From Pelobates cultripes (taxonomy: Eukaryota; Chordata; Amphibia; Anura; Pelobatidae), in NCBI GenBank assembly GCA_933207985.1, contig OW240914.1:292545096-292609095 (forward strand): a stretch of DNA of 64,000 nucleotides. Direction: 5' to 3'. Below, in pieces: positions 39,488 through 49,834 of the stretch. The notes under the pieces were generated by a model. That model did not search any database, had not been told where the DNA came from, and saw nothing but the letters and a program-made list of their open reading frames with translations. The stretch's first letter is position 1. Every line of letters starts with the position of its first letter. A program made the translations under genes and the position numbers.

Positions 39488-41055
39488 TGTGGGGATATTT
39501 ATGGGATAATAATAGTAAACAGTGAGAATTGCCCACTAATTCAATTCTCAGATCCAAAGATCGTTCTCGTAAGTGAAAAGTATTTCATATAATTAAAATC
39601 ACAATTTTGTTATAAAAATAGATTTTATTTTATAATAACAAATTAATTAATAATAATATTATGCAACATGCATGACAATAATCAATGAATATCCAGTATA
39701 AAATGGTATGCAATACAAAGGAATGGCTATACACGTTTCAATGGCTAAACAGCATTTTCTGTCAAGACTTACACGATTTATGAGTATCTTTCACAGCGAG
39801 AAAGCTTTTCACAGCGAAGGGCCATAAAACCCTGGCTAACAGTTAGAATAACTGAATAACCCTTTCAATGCTGGCTAGATCTCCTAGGTAATTAAGATCT
39901 ATTCTTATGTAATTTTAAATAAAATAACATTTAAACCAGTTCATTAGTCATTTCCTGGAACCATCCAATAAGAATATCTACCATATTATATAAGCAGAGT
40001 TTAATTTGTCTAAAAGATATCTTATCTTAATTTAGAGCGAATCAATACACCTGGATAAAAACAGCGGTATGCTAACACGTGATACTATCCCATTAATATA
40101 TAATTATTCTTAATTCCACCTGCAGAATGGAATGTTTATAACTATATATTCTTTAATTAACTAAGATTTCTTAATGTGGAAATCTGACCGTGATTTATCC
40201 AGTCATATATCATGCTATTAGTAAATTTTAATTAATTTAATTAATTAAATGAAACCAGTATAATTACCAGTTGAGTAGATATTTCATCCGATTGGTAAAT
40301 AGTCTCAGGAATTTGGATGTCTCTCTGCATGGAGGTGTGTAGGAATTTCTGAGTGTCCTAGAGTGTCATTTCTCCCCACTGCTTACTTCTTTGCTTTCTT
40401 TGCATACCCTTGCATTCCTCGTCTACCCCTTCCCCCTCTTTGTCTTAACTTTTTAAAGGGAAAATTCACTAGTTGGTAAACCAATAGCAACACTGGGGGT
40501 GTGGTCATCTTCCAGATCGCAATTTAGGTATTTGTTCTATAGAGGGCAGTCTTGTCCCACCAAACATACCTATCCAGGAAAGAATTAACTTTTCTTGGTG
40601 GCTATTTTGACGTCATTTTGGCCTATCTTTATAGTGGCCATAACTTACGTTTCCTTTCAGATCAAACAGTTTCTTTAAGTTTTGTCCAGACTATGTGTCT
40701 GGCAAATTCTGAGTTTTGACCCGTAACTTACAATGGGACCTTATACATATAGAAAGTAACATTTTATTATTTAATCTTCTCTGTCACAAATGTCTGGGTT
40801 TAGAATTGATTATATTCCATTAGCATTTTAGACAGTCTATCCAACCCCCGTTCTCCTTATCACTTGGTTTGTATATACTATGCATTCCTTTAGCTCTGGG
40901 AAAGTGGTTAGTTTTACAGAAAGGATAGAAATTTCGTGTCTCTTTGTTAACTTGAAAATAACAAAATGGAGTCTGGTCTGTTCAGAGTGACTCAGAATAT
41001 ACACTTTTAATTTCTATCATAGCACAAGATGTCTGCCGATATAAATACCCTGACA
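39488..41055 (-). mobile_element. Probable solo LTR (about 1.57 kb) in the ERV1 leader
   Basis: The termini are TGTCAGGGTAT at 41055 (minus strand) and ...ATCCCCACA at 39488. A 4-bp ATTT duplication (AAAT on the minus strand) flanks them at 39484-39487 and 41056-41059. AATAAAATC lies about 120 bp before the 3' end. No internal retroviral genes. The same sequence starts at 62944 in copy 2 and runs out of the window. Confidence 0.6.
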
Positions 41056-41641
41056 ATTTACAACTGTACCCATTTAGTCTATCTACTCTATCAATAGTCT
41101 AGTGGCTGAATTTACAACATGGCACACTTAGCCAAGATAGGTTGAGAACTAGCAGACGGCATGTACACCAGAATCTGCTTAGTCTCACCGGCCTCCCCGA
41201 CCTAGCGACCAAAATTTATACCTAGACACGCTAGTCAAGACAAGACACCGGTGTCCGGTGTAAACTATTTACACCAAGATTTAGCCTGACCCAAACCACC
41301 TTTATTAGATGGGCTGACTACAGAGCGTCTAATTTCCAGATAAGCGGTGCGCCTTCGCTTCTTCCTTCCAGAGGGAGGGGGCAATCCAATAACTGGTTCC
41401 AAATATAAAACCCCTTGTGGGCCTACCGCTCTAATGGTATTAGTCTTACCTCTTCGTTCCTGAACCTGGGCTCACACTCATCGACTGGGCACCCCGGTAC
41501 TTACTACGTAAAGGCTGATGATCTCCTGGGCGAAGCAGCTGAAGGGATGTCCACGCAGAAGTTCAGGGATGCAGCCGTAGAGAACGTTGGTAAAAAGTTT
41601 ACCGTCTCAAATCTCTGCGCCAGCTTCCGTGTGATGAGGTT

Positions 41642-41659
41642 CCTAGACTCAATGCACCA
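41642..41659 (-). promoter_or_regulatory. ERV1 primer-binding site candidate
   Basis: Four bases after the LTR end the minus strand reads TGGTGCATTG, which is complementary to the 3' end of some glycine tRNAs. The following eight bases do not match well, so the tRNA assignment is tentative. Confidence 0.5.
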
Positions 41660-41663
41660 AAGA

Positions 41664-42050
41664 TGTAACCGAGTAAACTTGCAGAAGCCAGACACAGAGC
41701 GATGGATGCAGGTTTTCAGGAAGTAAGAGGTCTTTATTAACATACCGATCAGGCCTCAGATGAACTATCGTTCCAAAACAGGTCTGAGGGCCGAACACAT
41801 GGAGTACATGCTTTTTATAGAACTATAACTCCTCCCATTAATAGCTCCACCCGCACATACCCTTAACCAATCAGTGGACAGGATTTGGATGAGAAAGGAG
41901 TGTGATTTCAGTGCCTGCATTCCTGCACATGCTCATTACATTGATGACAGTATCTTAGCAACGTGTAACTAACTAACTGATACAACATACACATATGCCA
42001 CGTGGAAATCTCGGCCTATTAAATTTACATTTCACCGAAATTCCATCACA
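41664..42050 (-). repeat. ERV1 5' LTR
   Basis: 387 bp, minus-strand termini TGTGATGG ... GGTTACA. It contains TATAAAAAG at about 41811-41819 and AATAAA at about 41733-41738. Homologous to 21738-22110 with two reciprocal deletions, so the pair is not recent. Confidence 0.88.
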
Positions 42051-42824
42051 CCCCCACACTATTATCAGCACACACACTCCCTCTCACACTGTCACCCTCA
42101 CCTCTCCCACACACTGTCACCCTCACCTCTTGTCTCTACTTGTATGTGTATCTGTGTGATCTTTTGTGTCCATGTGTGTATCGCTGTGTCAGTGTGTGTG
42201 TCTCTGTATGTGTGTATGTATACACCATACAAAAAAACATGCTTACATTTAAACACACATTGTGTATATGTATATTTTATATACACAATATACACACACT
42301 GCATCCACTACACATGCACTGCAATTAAACGCAAACATTACATACAAACACACCCCTGCATTAAAACACTAAATTTATATACAAACACCCCTTCATTCAA
42401 ACACCAACACTACACACAAAAAGCACACCTGCATTTAAAGTCCTACACTACATACAAACACCCCTGCATTCAGACGCAAACATTACAAACAAGTACACCA
42501 CTACATTCCAATGGCAACAGTACATACAAATACACCCATACATGCACACATATACTGAATACAAAAACATGCTAACGCTCAAACATTGCTCACAAATATA
42601 ACCCTGCAATGATGCACAAATGGTAGTTTCCCAGCTGGCATAGTATTGCTGAAGTTCCTACAGATGGAGATCTACCTTTTGGCCACACTTCCACTAGAGG
42701 GGGGCCCAGAAAACATACTTGCACCAGGGTCCTCTCTACATTAGTTCCACCACACGGATAATAAACGTGTGGTGCCTGGATGAAAGAGCAGGACACAGCA
42801 CTTCTGATTCTAACTGAGTCTGTG
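42051..42824. other. hAT interior, CA-rich low-complexity sequence
   Basis: Repeats of cacacactgtcaccctcacc, then loose tandem repeats of tacatacaaacacccctgcattcaaac type to about 42600. 42690-42760 contains a hAT-terminus-like stretch (gcaccagggtcc ... ttagttccaccac), similar to the small MITE at 57824. No gene. Confidence 0.5.
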
Positions 42825-42829
42825 ATTAA

Positions 42830-43880
42830 GCAGTTGTATGCCTCTAAAACTGATTGTCATGATGTGCAAAGTTCCTGCCTTTAAAACTCCATGATATGTC
42901 AAAATAATGCTTCTAAAACTGCCATGACATGCTAATTTTATGCACTTAAAGCTGATTGCCATGATGTGCCAAATGTATGCATCTAAAACTGATTGCCATG
43001 GTGTGCCAATTGTATGCCTCTGAAGCTGATTGCCACGATGTGCTAAGTTTATGCATCTAAAAGTGCCATTATATGCCAAGTTTATGCATCTAAAGCTGAT
43101 TGCCATGGTGTGCCAAGTTTATGTATTTAAAGCTGCCATGATGTTCCAATTTTATGCCTCTAAAAACAGATTGCCATGGTGTGCCAATGTTATGCATCTT
43201 AAGCTGGTTGCCATGGTGTGCCAATCTTATGCATCTTAAGCTGGTTGCCATGGTGTGCCAATTGTATGCTTTTAAAACTGATTGCCACGATGTGCCAAGT
43301 TTATGCATCTACAAGTGATTGCCATGATATGCCAAGTTTATGCATCTAAAGCTGATTGCCATGGTGTGCCGAGTTTATGTATTTAAAGCTGCCATGATGT
43401 TCCAATTTTATGCCTCTAAAAACCGATTGCCATGGAGTGCCAATTTTATGCCTCTAAAGCTAGTTGCCATCGTGTGCCAATTGTAAGCCTCTAAAACTGA
43501 TTGCCATGGTGTGCCAATATTATGCACCTGAAGTTGCCATGATGTGCCAAGTTTAACATCTAAAATTGATTGCCATGATGTACCAGTTTTATGCATTTAA
43601 AGCTGATTGTCATGGTTTGCCAATTGTATGCCTCTAAAACTGATTGCTGTGGTGTGCCAATTGTATGCATCTAAAGTGGATTGCCCTGGTGTGCCAACTG
43701 TATGCCTCTAAAACTGCCATGGTGTGCCAATTGTATTCATCTAAAGTGGATTGCTATAGTGTGCCAATTGTTTGCCTCTAAAGCTGTTTGCCATGGTGTG
43801 CCGATTTTATGCCTCTAAAAGTAATTGTCATGGTGTGCCAATTGTGTGCATCTAAAGCTGATTGCCATGGTGTTCACTTT
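42830..43880. repeat. 37-bp minisatellite, about 28 units
   Basis: The degenerate tandem unit is tgattgccatggtgtgccaa followed by ttttatgcatctaaagc. Some units are shortened by loss of the ctgattg step. Unit-to-unit divergence is substantial, so the array is old. It forms the right part of the hAT element interior. Confidence 0.9.
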
Positions 43881-44274
43881 TTTAAAATATGCATTGAAAG
43901 CAAATTTTTTATTTTTTTTATTTTTTAAAGTGGGTCTCAGCCCATAAAAGTTTGGGAAGCCCTGCTTTATACTATATATACCTTTAATCACGCACAAGAG
44001 GCTCCTGCAGGATGTAGAAGGCCAGGAAAAGAGCAGGGGATAAGAAATTGTATATTAAACAGAATTTGCAATAAATAAAGTGTCAACATTAGATGACTCT
44101 TTACAGAAAATGTGTAGGAAGTCTGTGTAAGTCTCATGCAGGAAGGTGTGCCTAGGGCTGCATAAGCAAAGTGATTTAACTAAATGGCAGAGAATTGAGC
44201 AGTGAGACTGCAGGGGCATGATCTATACACCAAAACCACTTCATTAAGTTAGTTGTTTTAATGCGTATAGTGGG

Positions 44275-44523
44275 AATGTGAATTTCAAATGTAAGGTCAA
44301 AATGGCTGAACGGAAACGCATTGTTTTTTTGTCAGCTATGTGTTTCAGGCTGGCTAATGACGCCACAGTGACACTGCTTGGAGGTGGAGACATGGCTTTG
44401 GCCGCAAAGGGGTTTAACTCGGTATATGCTGTGTTACAGAGCAAAATGCTGCACATGCAAACTCCAGTTACCATGACCACTTCAAATCACTTGTGTGGGC
44501 ATGGTGCTTGGAGTAACCCTTTA
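44275..44523. mobile_element. T2-type MITE fragment
   Basis: It contains gttaccatgaccacttcaaa and ends ggtgcttggagtaacccttt-aa, the typical right terminus of this family. The left end is not clear because the preceding MITE half has lost its terminus. Confidence 0.45.
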
Positions 44524-45179
44524 AAGCGGCACTGTCATGCCGAATTCTGTTTTTTTTTTAACCCCCCTCCCGCCTCCACTACATCCAATTGACCCACTAG
44601 TCACCCCCAAATGCCCCTAAGCCCCCCACATTACCTATTTTTAAATCCTTATTTTCTGCCCCGATCTATATCCAGGGCGCCGCCATCTTTGTGTGGGTAG
44701 ATGAAGTCCCTGTGGGACACGTCATCAGCCCACACTAGGCAGACACTGAGATTCCCGCACATGCCCAGTGAAACACCTGGACATGCGAACGGGAATTTCA
44801 GCTATTCATTCATTCATCAGACAGACGAATGAGTGAATAGAAAGATCAGCCGAACAAACTAACACAATGTATCAGTGTTAATTTGTTCGTGCAGGTTATT
44901 ACAAGGAGGGAGCTACCGGCATGCAGCTCCCTCCTTGTAATATGTAACTATAGAAGCGGCAGGGAGCAGTGCTCCCCACCACTTCATAAGCCCCCCAGGT
45001 CCCCCTCTCACTCTATGGGGGTCAATATGACCCCCATAATAGCACAAGGGAGATAAAAATCTCCCAAATGCCCCTACTCGCTATACCGCGAGTAGGGGCA
45101 TGTCTACTAAAAAGCCTGTGGCTGCTCACTGTAAAAAAACAACAACAACAAAAAACAACTATTGGCCCCCACCCCTAAA

Positions 45180-45800
45180 CAGTGAGAATGAGGGGGGGGC
45201 AGTACTCCCCCCACCCCTGGGCGGCGGGTGGGGGCCATAATGAGAATGGGGGGGGGACCTACTGTCCTACCCCCCGCCCCCACCCCTGGGCGGCGGGTGG
45301 GGGCCATAGTGAGAATGAGGGGGGGGACAGTACTCCCCCCCCGGCCCCCACCCCTGGGCGGCGGGTGGGGGCCATAGTGAGAATGAGGGGGGGGGACCTA
45401 CTGCCCCCCCCCGGCCCCCACCCCTGGGCGGCGGGTCGGGGCCATAATGAGAATGGGGGGGGGACCTACTAGCCCCCACCCCTGGGCGGCGGGTGGGGGC
45501 CATGAAGATAATGAGGGGGGGGAAGATAATGAGGGGGGGGGACCTACTGTCCTCCCCCCCCCGGCCCCCACCCCTGGGCGGCGGGTGGGGGCCATAATGA
45601 GAATGGGGGGGACCTACTGCCCCCCCCCCGGCCCCCACCCCTGGGCGGCAGGTGGGGGCCATATTGAGAATGGGGGGGACCTACTGCCCCCCCTGGCCCC
45701 CACCCCTGGGCGGCGCATGGGGGCCATGAAGATAATGAGGGGGGGGACCTACTGTCCTCCCCCCCCGGCCCCCACCCCTGGGCGGCGGGTGGGGGCCCTA
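45180..45800. repeat. GC-rich minisatellite, about 9 irregular units of 58-92 bp
   Basis: Each unit contains cacccctgggcggcgggtgg and gccataatgagaatg, then a G-run and a C-run. G-runs of 7 to 10 on one strand recur in every unit, making it a strong G-quadruplex candidate. Confidence 0.9.
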
Positions 45801-46204
45801 AGTCAATTACCCCCCCCAAGGTGACTAGGGGTCCCCAAGCCCCTAGTCACCCACCCCCCACCCAAAAAAAAACAAGTCCCTACCTACCCCCCTCACCCTA
45901 AAAAATAGTGAGGGGGGGGATAAAATAACTAACCTGTAAAATAAAATTAAACTTACCATTCGACGTCTTCTTTTTTCTCAAATCTTCTTTTTTCAGCCCC
46001 AAAAAAGGCCAACTAAAAAACCATCATAACCGTCGAATTGAAAAAAAAAAAAAAATCCCGAGCGCAAAAAAAAAAAACCCGACGAAAAAAAAAAACCCGA
46101 GCGCAAAAAAATAATCCATCTTCACCCATGGAGGGCTCCGCGCAGACTGAGCTCCGCAGAGCGGGGGAAGGCTTATAAAGCCTTGCCCCGCCCTGCAATT
46201 AGGC

Positions 46205-46366
46205 TAAGAACACTCTGATTGGTGGGCTTAAGCCAATCAGAGTGTTCTTTGTCATTTTACACAGCGTGGGAAAATTCAAAAGAACTTTCCCACGCTGTGT
46301 AAAATGACAGAGCACTGTGATTGGATGACTTGAAATCCATCCAATCACAGTGTTCTGTGTCATTTT
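46205..46366. repeat. Three consecutive palindromes next to an assembly gap
   Basis: Hairpin 1 is at about 46206-46251 (agaacactctgattgg / ccaatcagagtgttct). Hairpin 2 is at about 46252-46312 (cattttacacagcgtggga / tcccacgctgtgtaaaatg). Hairpin 3 is at about 46311-46360 (gcactgtgattggatg / catccaatcacagtgttc). Near-perfect arms with small loops. Hairpins 1 and 3 are related to each other (attgg/ccaat). Confidence 0.9.
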
Positions 46367-46466
46367 NNNNNNNNNNNNNNNNNNNNNNNNNNNNNNNNNN
46401 NNNNNNNNNNNNNNNNNNNNNNNNNNNNNNNNNNNNNNNNNNNNNNNNNNNNNNNNNNNNNNNNNN
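46367..46466. other. Assembly gap (100 N)
   Basis: Exactly 100 unknown bases, a conventional placeholder. Order and distance of the flanks are not guaranteed. Confidence 0.99.
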
Positions 46467-46599
46467 CATTATGAGGACGGCCGATTGGTCAAGGGAGTCT
46501 ACGTTCCGGGAATTTTACTTTTGCCCGGCCCCACATACATTCGCTGCGGTAGTGGACCAGCTTTAAACTTGCAATATGAGCCTCCATGTCTTGTTATAA

Positions 46600-47319
46600 A
46601 ATTACATGATTTTGCTATTACATGATGAAAAGTCATGATTTTATTAAAGACACGGAGGCGAGTATTGTCCCACCCATCTTATTCTTCCACGGTTATAATA
46701 CTTTTCCCACCCAGGTTTAATGCACACTACAACAAACCACATTGAATGGTTTCGTACGGTAAGTGGGGCCATGCTGCGAGAATTATGTTTATGTAACTTA
46801 ATGGTAAATCACTCATATTGTGGGACTGTATGTATGTGGTTTTTTTCTCACCCGTTTAACCTTGAAATTAGTTGCAAGTATCGACTTTAACCTGTCTGCT
46901 CCTGTTCCTTTATGTTTTCACAGCCTAACTCGACAAGATGGCAAGCAGTCATCCGACTTATGAGGACTCCCCCCGGTGTTATCCGGTGGTCCTATTAATC
47001 CTATGGTCAAGCTTCCCGGTTGTTGATGTTCTACCCTCTTCAGTTATAAGTTGTTACCTTGGGACTTTCTCACAATTCTTGGTTTGGACATTTTTACCAT
47101 GTTCGCATCTTCAGAAAGAGGGAAATGAAAGGGAAATGCTGCCTATTATACTGGGACCTGAGCGGGGAGGGGCCTAAGTTACTGTATGTTCATTATTTTT
47201 TTATTCTGTTTGTATTCTTTGCTGCTATTGGTGGACAGTAAAGAAAGGGATATGCACTCGCCTTCGTGTCTTTAATAAAATCGTGACTTTTCGTCATGTA
47301 ATAGCAAAATCATGTAATT
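46600..47319. mobile_element. Inverted-repeat-bounded element of about 720 bp
   Basis: The left arm 46600-46673 (aattacatgattttgctatt ... cacggaggcgag) is the reverse complement of the right arm 47256-47319 (ctcgccttcgtgtcttt ... aaaatcatgtaatt), with few changes. The interior has no recognised protein. The long inverted ends and ttattaaagacacggaggcg motif may be remnants of a tyrosine-recombinase (DIRS-like) retroelement, but that is a guess. Confidence 0.5.
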
Positions 47320-47394
47320 AACACACATAGTTTTGATTCTTTACAATTAAAACAATCTTTTGATTCAAACTGTATGCAATGTTTTCATGTCTTA

Positions 47395-47880
47395 TTGAAT
47401 ATTGTATGAAGATAATTAGTGACTTGCACATAGGTATATATAGACTATTACAGACTGTTTAGACCAAAAGCCTCTGATGAAGTAGGGCAGCACCCTACGA
47501 AACGCGTAAGGGAAAGCAGACAATCTGTCTAAGGAGAGCATCTGCCGAGCAGAGATTATACAGCGAGAATTTGTGACGGCCCGCAATCCCAGACCCAAAA
47601 CTGACGTCATCCAACAAGACCGGAGTTCATCTCTCGATGTGAGACGCAAAGGAACAAGCAAGCCATCCTCACCGGCTGCTGGAAAACTGAGAGAACATCA
47701 ACCATTACAATCCTCATCCATCAGGGTCTGGAATTCAGGTTATCTTGCTTCATTCAACCTCTGCATCGGACTGTATGCCATCTTAAAATTCAGATTATTT
47801 TTTACTTTTGGAAATATTTTTATATTTAATTGTTATTAATCCTTTTAATAAATTATTCAGTTTGAAAAGTCAAGTCACTT
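47395..47880 (+). mobile_element. Penelope-type terminal fragment with hammerhead motif
   Basis: A hammerhead-like core with GAAACGCGTA is followed by about 370 bp ending in an AT-rich tail (cctttttaataaattattcag type). The same order, motif then short region then AT-rich tail, is seen in the PLE arms. No coding sequence. Confidence 0.45.
47465..47512 (+). ncRNA. Hammerhead-like ribozyme motif with strong stem II
   Basis: Core CTGATGA at 47474-47480. Stem II is gtaggg (47482-47487) with ccctac (47493-47498) around a five-base loop. GAAAC at 47499-47503, a two-base loop, then GTA as the cleavage triplet. Stem I has three pairs (cct with agg). One extra A lies between the core and stem II, as in the other motifs of the window. 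Confidence 0.55.
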
Positions 47881-48369
47881 CTTTTTTATAATTTTTATAT
47901 ACTTCCATATTCTTTTTTATATTTTACTTTCATTTTGTATTTTTAGTTTTTGCAACTGCTTCATTTTGGTTATATTTTCACATTGTGTCATCTAAGATTT
48001 AATTTTTGGCTATTAGTTCCTTGTACGGCCTGTTCACATACTGATATTACATTATCTTTTAGAAATTGTGGTGAAAAAATGGTGGCTTGTTAAGGCACAA
48101 CATACACCATATGAGATACCTTGGAGTGTCTACTTTCACAAATGGTAGGACTTTGTTGGGTAATTTGAACAGTCAAACTGCTATAAAATGAGACATGGGC
48201 CCATTAACTCTAAAAACTTAAAAGATCAGGTGTCTTATATGGTGTTGTAGCTGCAAAGGATAGTGACAAAAGCATACATTGGGTATATCTTTGTATTCAG
48301 AAGATGTAGCTGAACACAATTTAGGTTTTATACAGGAGTAGCACACATCAGATGTACGAAATACACATT
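47881..48369. other. No feature seen
   Basis: AT-rich sequence without clear repeat boundaries or coding signal. Confidence 0.5.
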
Positions 48370-48376
48370 AAAACAC

Positions 48377-49834
48377 TTCTTATGGGGGGGCGGGGCCGGA
48401 CCGCCGAGCTAGCTGGTCGCAAACAAGTGCAGCTCCTGCAAAACAACGACAATTAAGCTGAAAAACCATGCCTAATCACCTTTAAAACGACCACCAGCGA
48501 CAGTACCCAGAGCACAGGGACTGCTGGACCTTGGGAGAGGCTGGCTCATCGAGCTTCAGTCCCCGGGAGGAGATGGCCACACTTCCACAAGCAGGGCCTT
48601 CTGGCGGTGAGTGGCCGCTGCCCCACTATCCTGCACCACAGTACCCAGCTTGAGGCACGAATCCAGGTGGATCCGGACCCGTTCCCCCCCCCTTGGACCG
48701 GTGGGGGTGATCCCGGTCCTCACCCTGTGGCCCTAATTAAGAGAACACAAATGGAGCTGGGGGACCCGAGAGCGGCCTCCAAGATGGCAGGCACCATGTG
48801 CGCGGGAGGCAGAGGGAAGACCTGCGCCATCTTTGTGTTCGCAGCAGACAACGGGGCTCCAACACCCCAACCCTGCAACAGAGAGGGGCGGACAACCCAC
48901 AACCTACCCTCGCACCCACACATGCCGAAGTCGAGCGGCACAAGCAACCCCGGCAAGTGGATCATGGCGACCGCATTAGGGGGAAGGGATGTTGCGCCAC
49001 TACCACTCCAGCCAGGGAAATCAGAGCCTGAAACAAAGCAAGCTACCTCCACACGAGGACCCACCTCACACTCACCTGCCGCCCAGCTCGCATCACTGCG
49101 ACCCAGATAACGGCAAGCTCAGGCGATTACAACTGAGCTACCACCCAGGCCTGACACCAGCCCTCAGAAGATTGACAGAAGCAAGTTTCATAACAGGCGG
49201 CGGCCATTTAAGAACACTCAGCAAGGACCCCACAGAACAACATGGACTATGCCTGGATACCTGCTCTGACGGACGCTCGTTCCCTGCTACACAGCACTAG
49301 CAGAGCAGGTATCGGATAAATGGAGAACTCCCCCCCCCTGTCTGTGCGAGCTCGGGACCACCCTGAAGCCAGCCTTCATCACTGAGAAAACCCGGGTAAC
49401 CCCTCTGATACACCAGGGTACCAGAACTCTTATGGCGACCTACTTGAATCACACAAGCAAATTATTTAGCATTCTGTTTTGTGTGTTAATCTTATGTACA
49501 CGTAGTCTACACGGCACTTTCAAGCACACACTCACATAAATATCGCTGCCCTACAAGCAACGCACAAACCAGCACACCGCATCCACACAGCAGCATGTCT
49601 TACAAAGCCAAACGTACCCAACCAAGTGAGAACCTATATGACTGTAACCCCGACCTAGTTGTGCATTGATAGTTATGACTTGAGGCTGCTACACAAGACT
49701 GTATATCTCTCAATAATACATGGACCAATGACTGACCTAGCTAATTATGCAAACAGAATGTAATTCATGTTTAAAGCTACCGTCTCATGATTAACTAATA
49801 CTTGCTACATGACTCAAGCTTTGAAAAAAAAAAC
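48377..49834 (+). mobile_element. LINE-like retroelement, first of a tandem pair
   Basis: It starts ttcttatgggggggcgg and ends in a poly-A (gaaaaaaaaaaac) that abuts the next copy. The GC-rich 5' part, with ccccccttggaccggtgggg, is shared with the second copy (ccccttggaccggcggtgg at about 50110). This looks like an L1-type 5' region fused to a 3' tail, without RT coding sequence. The ORFs on both strands are not conserved between copies and are rejected. Confidence 0.5.

Larger units (their letters stand above)
38799..41663 (-). other. ERV1 long 5' leader
   Basis: About 2.9 kb lie between the LTR and the gag start. Most of this (39488-41055) is a probable solo LTR of another family. The rest is AT-rich leader without a credible gene. 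Two leader segments, about 39390-39480 and about 41120-41215, resemble each other as direct repeats (both contain tctggtgta or cctggtgta words). Confidence 0.5.
21738..42050 (-). mobile_element. Endogenous retrovirus 1 (class I, gamma/epsilon-like), defective
   Basis: Minus-strand provirus in the order 5' LTR (41664-42050), primer-binding site, long leader, gag, pro-pol, env, polypurine tract, 3' LTR (21738-22110). The 20.3 kb length comes from later insertions: T2 MITEs in gag and pol, a probable solo LTR in the leader and two Penelope-type insertions in env. Gag has one CCHC box and gamma-type matrix and capsid motifs. The integrase has a GPY-type C-terminus and env a CX6CC motif. All genes are broken. 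The flanks are C-rich and similar, but no clean target duplication is readable. Confidence 0.85.
21282..43964. mobile_element. hAT element (CAG..GTTCCCAAA type) holding an ERV
   Basis: The left terminus is CAGCGGTTCCCAAAGTG at 21282. The right terminus, inverted, is CAGGGCTTCCCAAAC, ending at 43964. An exact 8-bp duplication CTTTATAC flanks them (21274-21281 and 43965-43972). Its own interior is 21282-21737 and 42051-43964 and includes a GC-rich palindromic segment, CA-rich sequence and a 37-bp minisatellite. No transposase is seen. The ERV sits inside. Confidence 0.8.
20787..43987. mobile_element. Second T2-type MITE (T2-b), inserted in T2-a and split by a hAT element
   Basis: It starts TTAAAGGGACACTATCG at 20787 and has a T2-like gctatagtgccaggaat near its end. 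It resumes after the hAT element and closes at a TTAA at 43984-43987. TTAA at both edges fits duplication of a TTAA inside T2-a. The right end is short and degenerate. Confidence 0.55.
20539..44274. mobile_element. T2-type MITE (T2-a), split by nested insertions
   Basis: The left half starts TTAAAGGGACAGTATAGGCA at 20539 and runs to 20786. The right half resumes at about 43988 (tcacgcacaagaggctcctg) and ends at about 44274 (ttttaatgcgtatagtg). The halves carry matching inverted arms (cctaaatggcag / ctgccatttagg-type). Everything between was inserted at an internal TTAA. The right terminus has lost its final bases. Confidence 0.65.
44521..46366. mobile_element. TTAA-type element of another subfamily, right end not seen
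   Basis: The left end is TTTAAAGCGGCACTGTCATG at the same TTAA. The interior has an inverted ctccctccttgtaat pair (about 44905-44940), the GC minisatellite, poly-A/T stretches and the palindrome cluster up to the assembly gap. No ORF is credible; the frames through the GC repeats are artefacts. Confidence 0.4.

Noticed and set aside
45180..45824. Proline/glycine-rich reading frames on both strands
   Set aside because: They are translations of the GC minisatellite.
46257..46625. Reading frames across 46367-46466
   Set aside because: They consist mostly of unknown residues over the gap and palindromic DNA.
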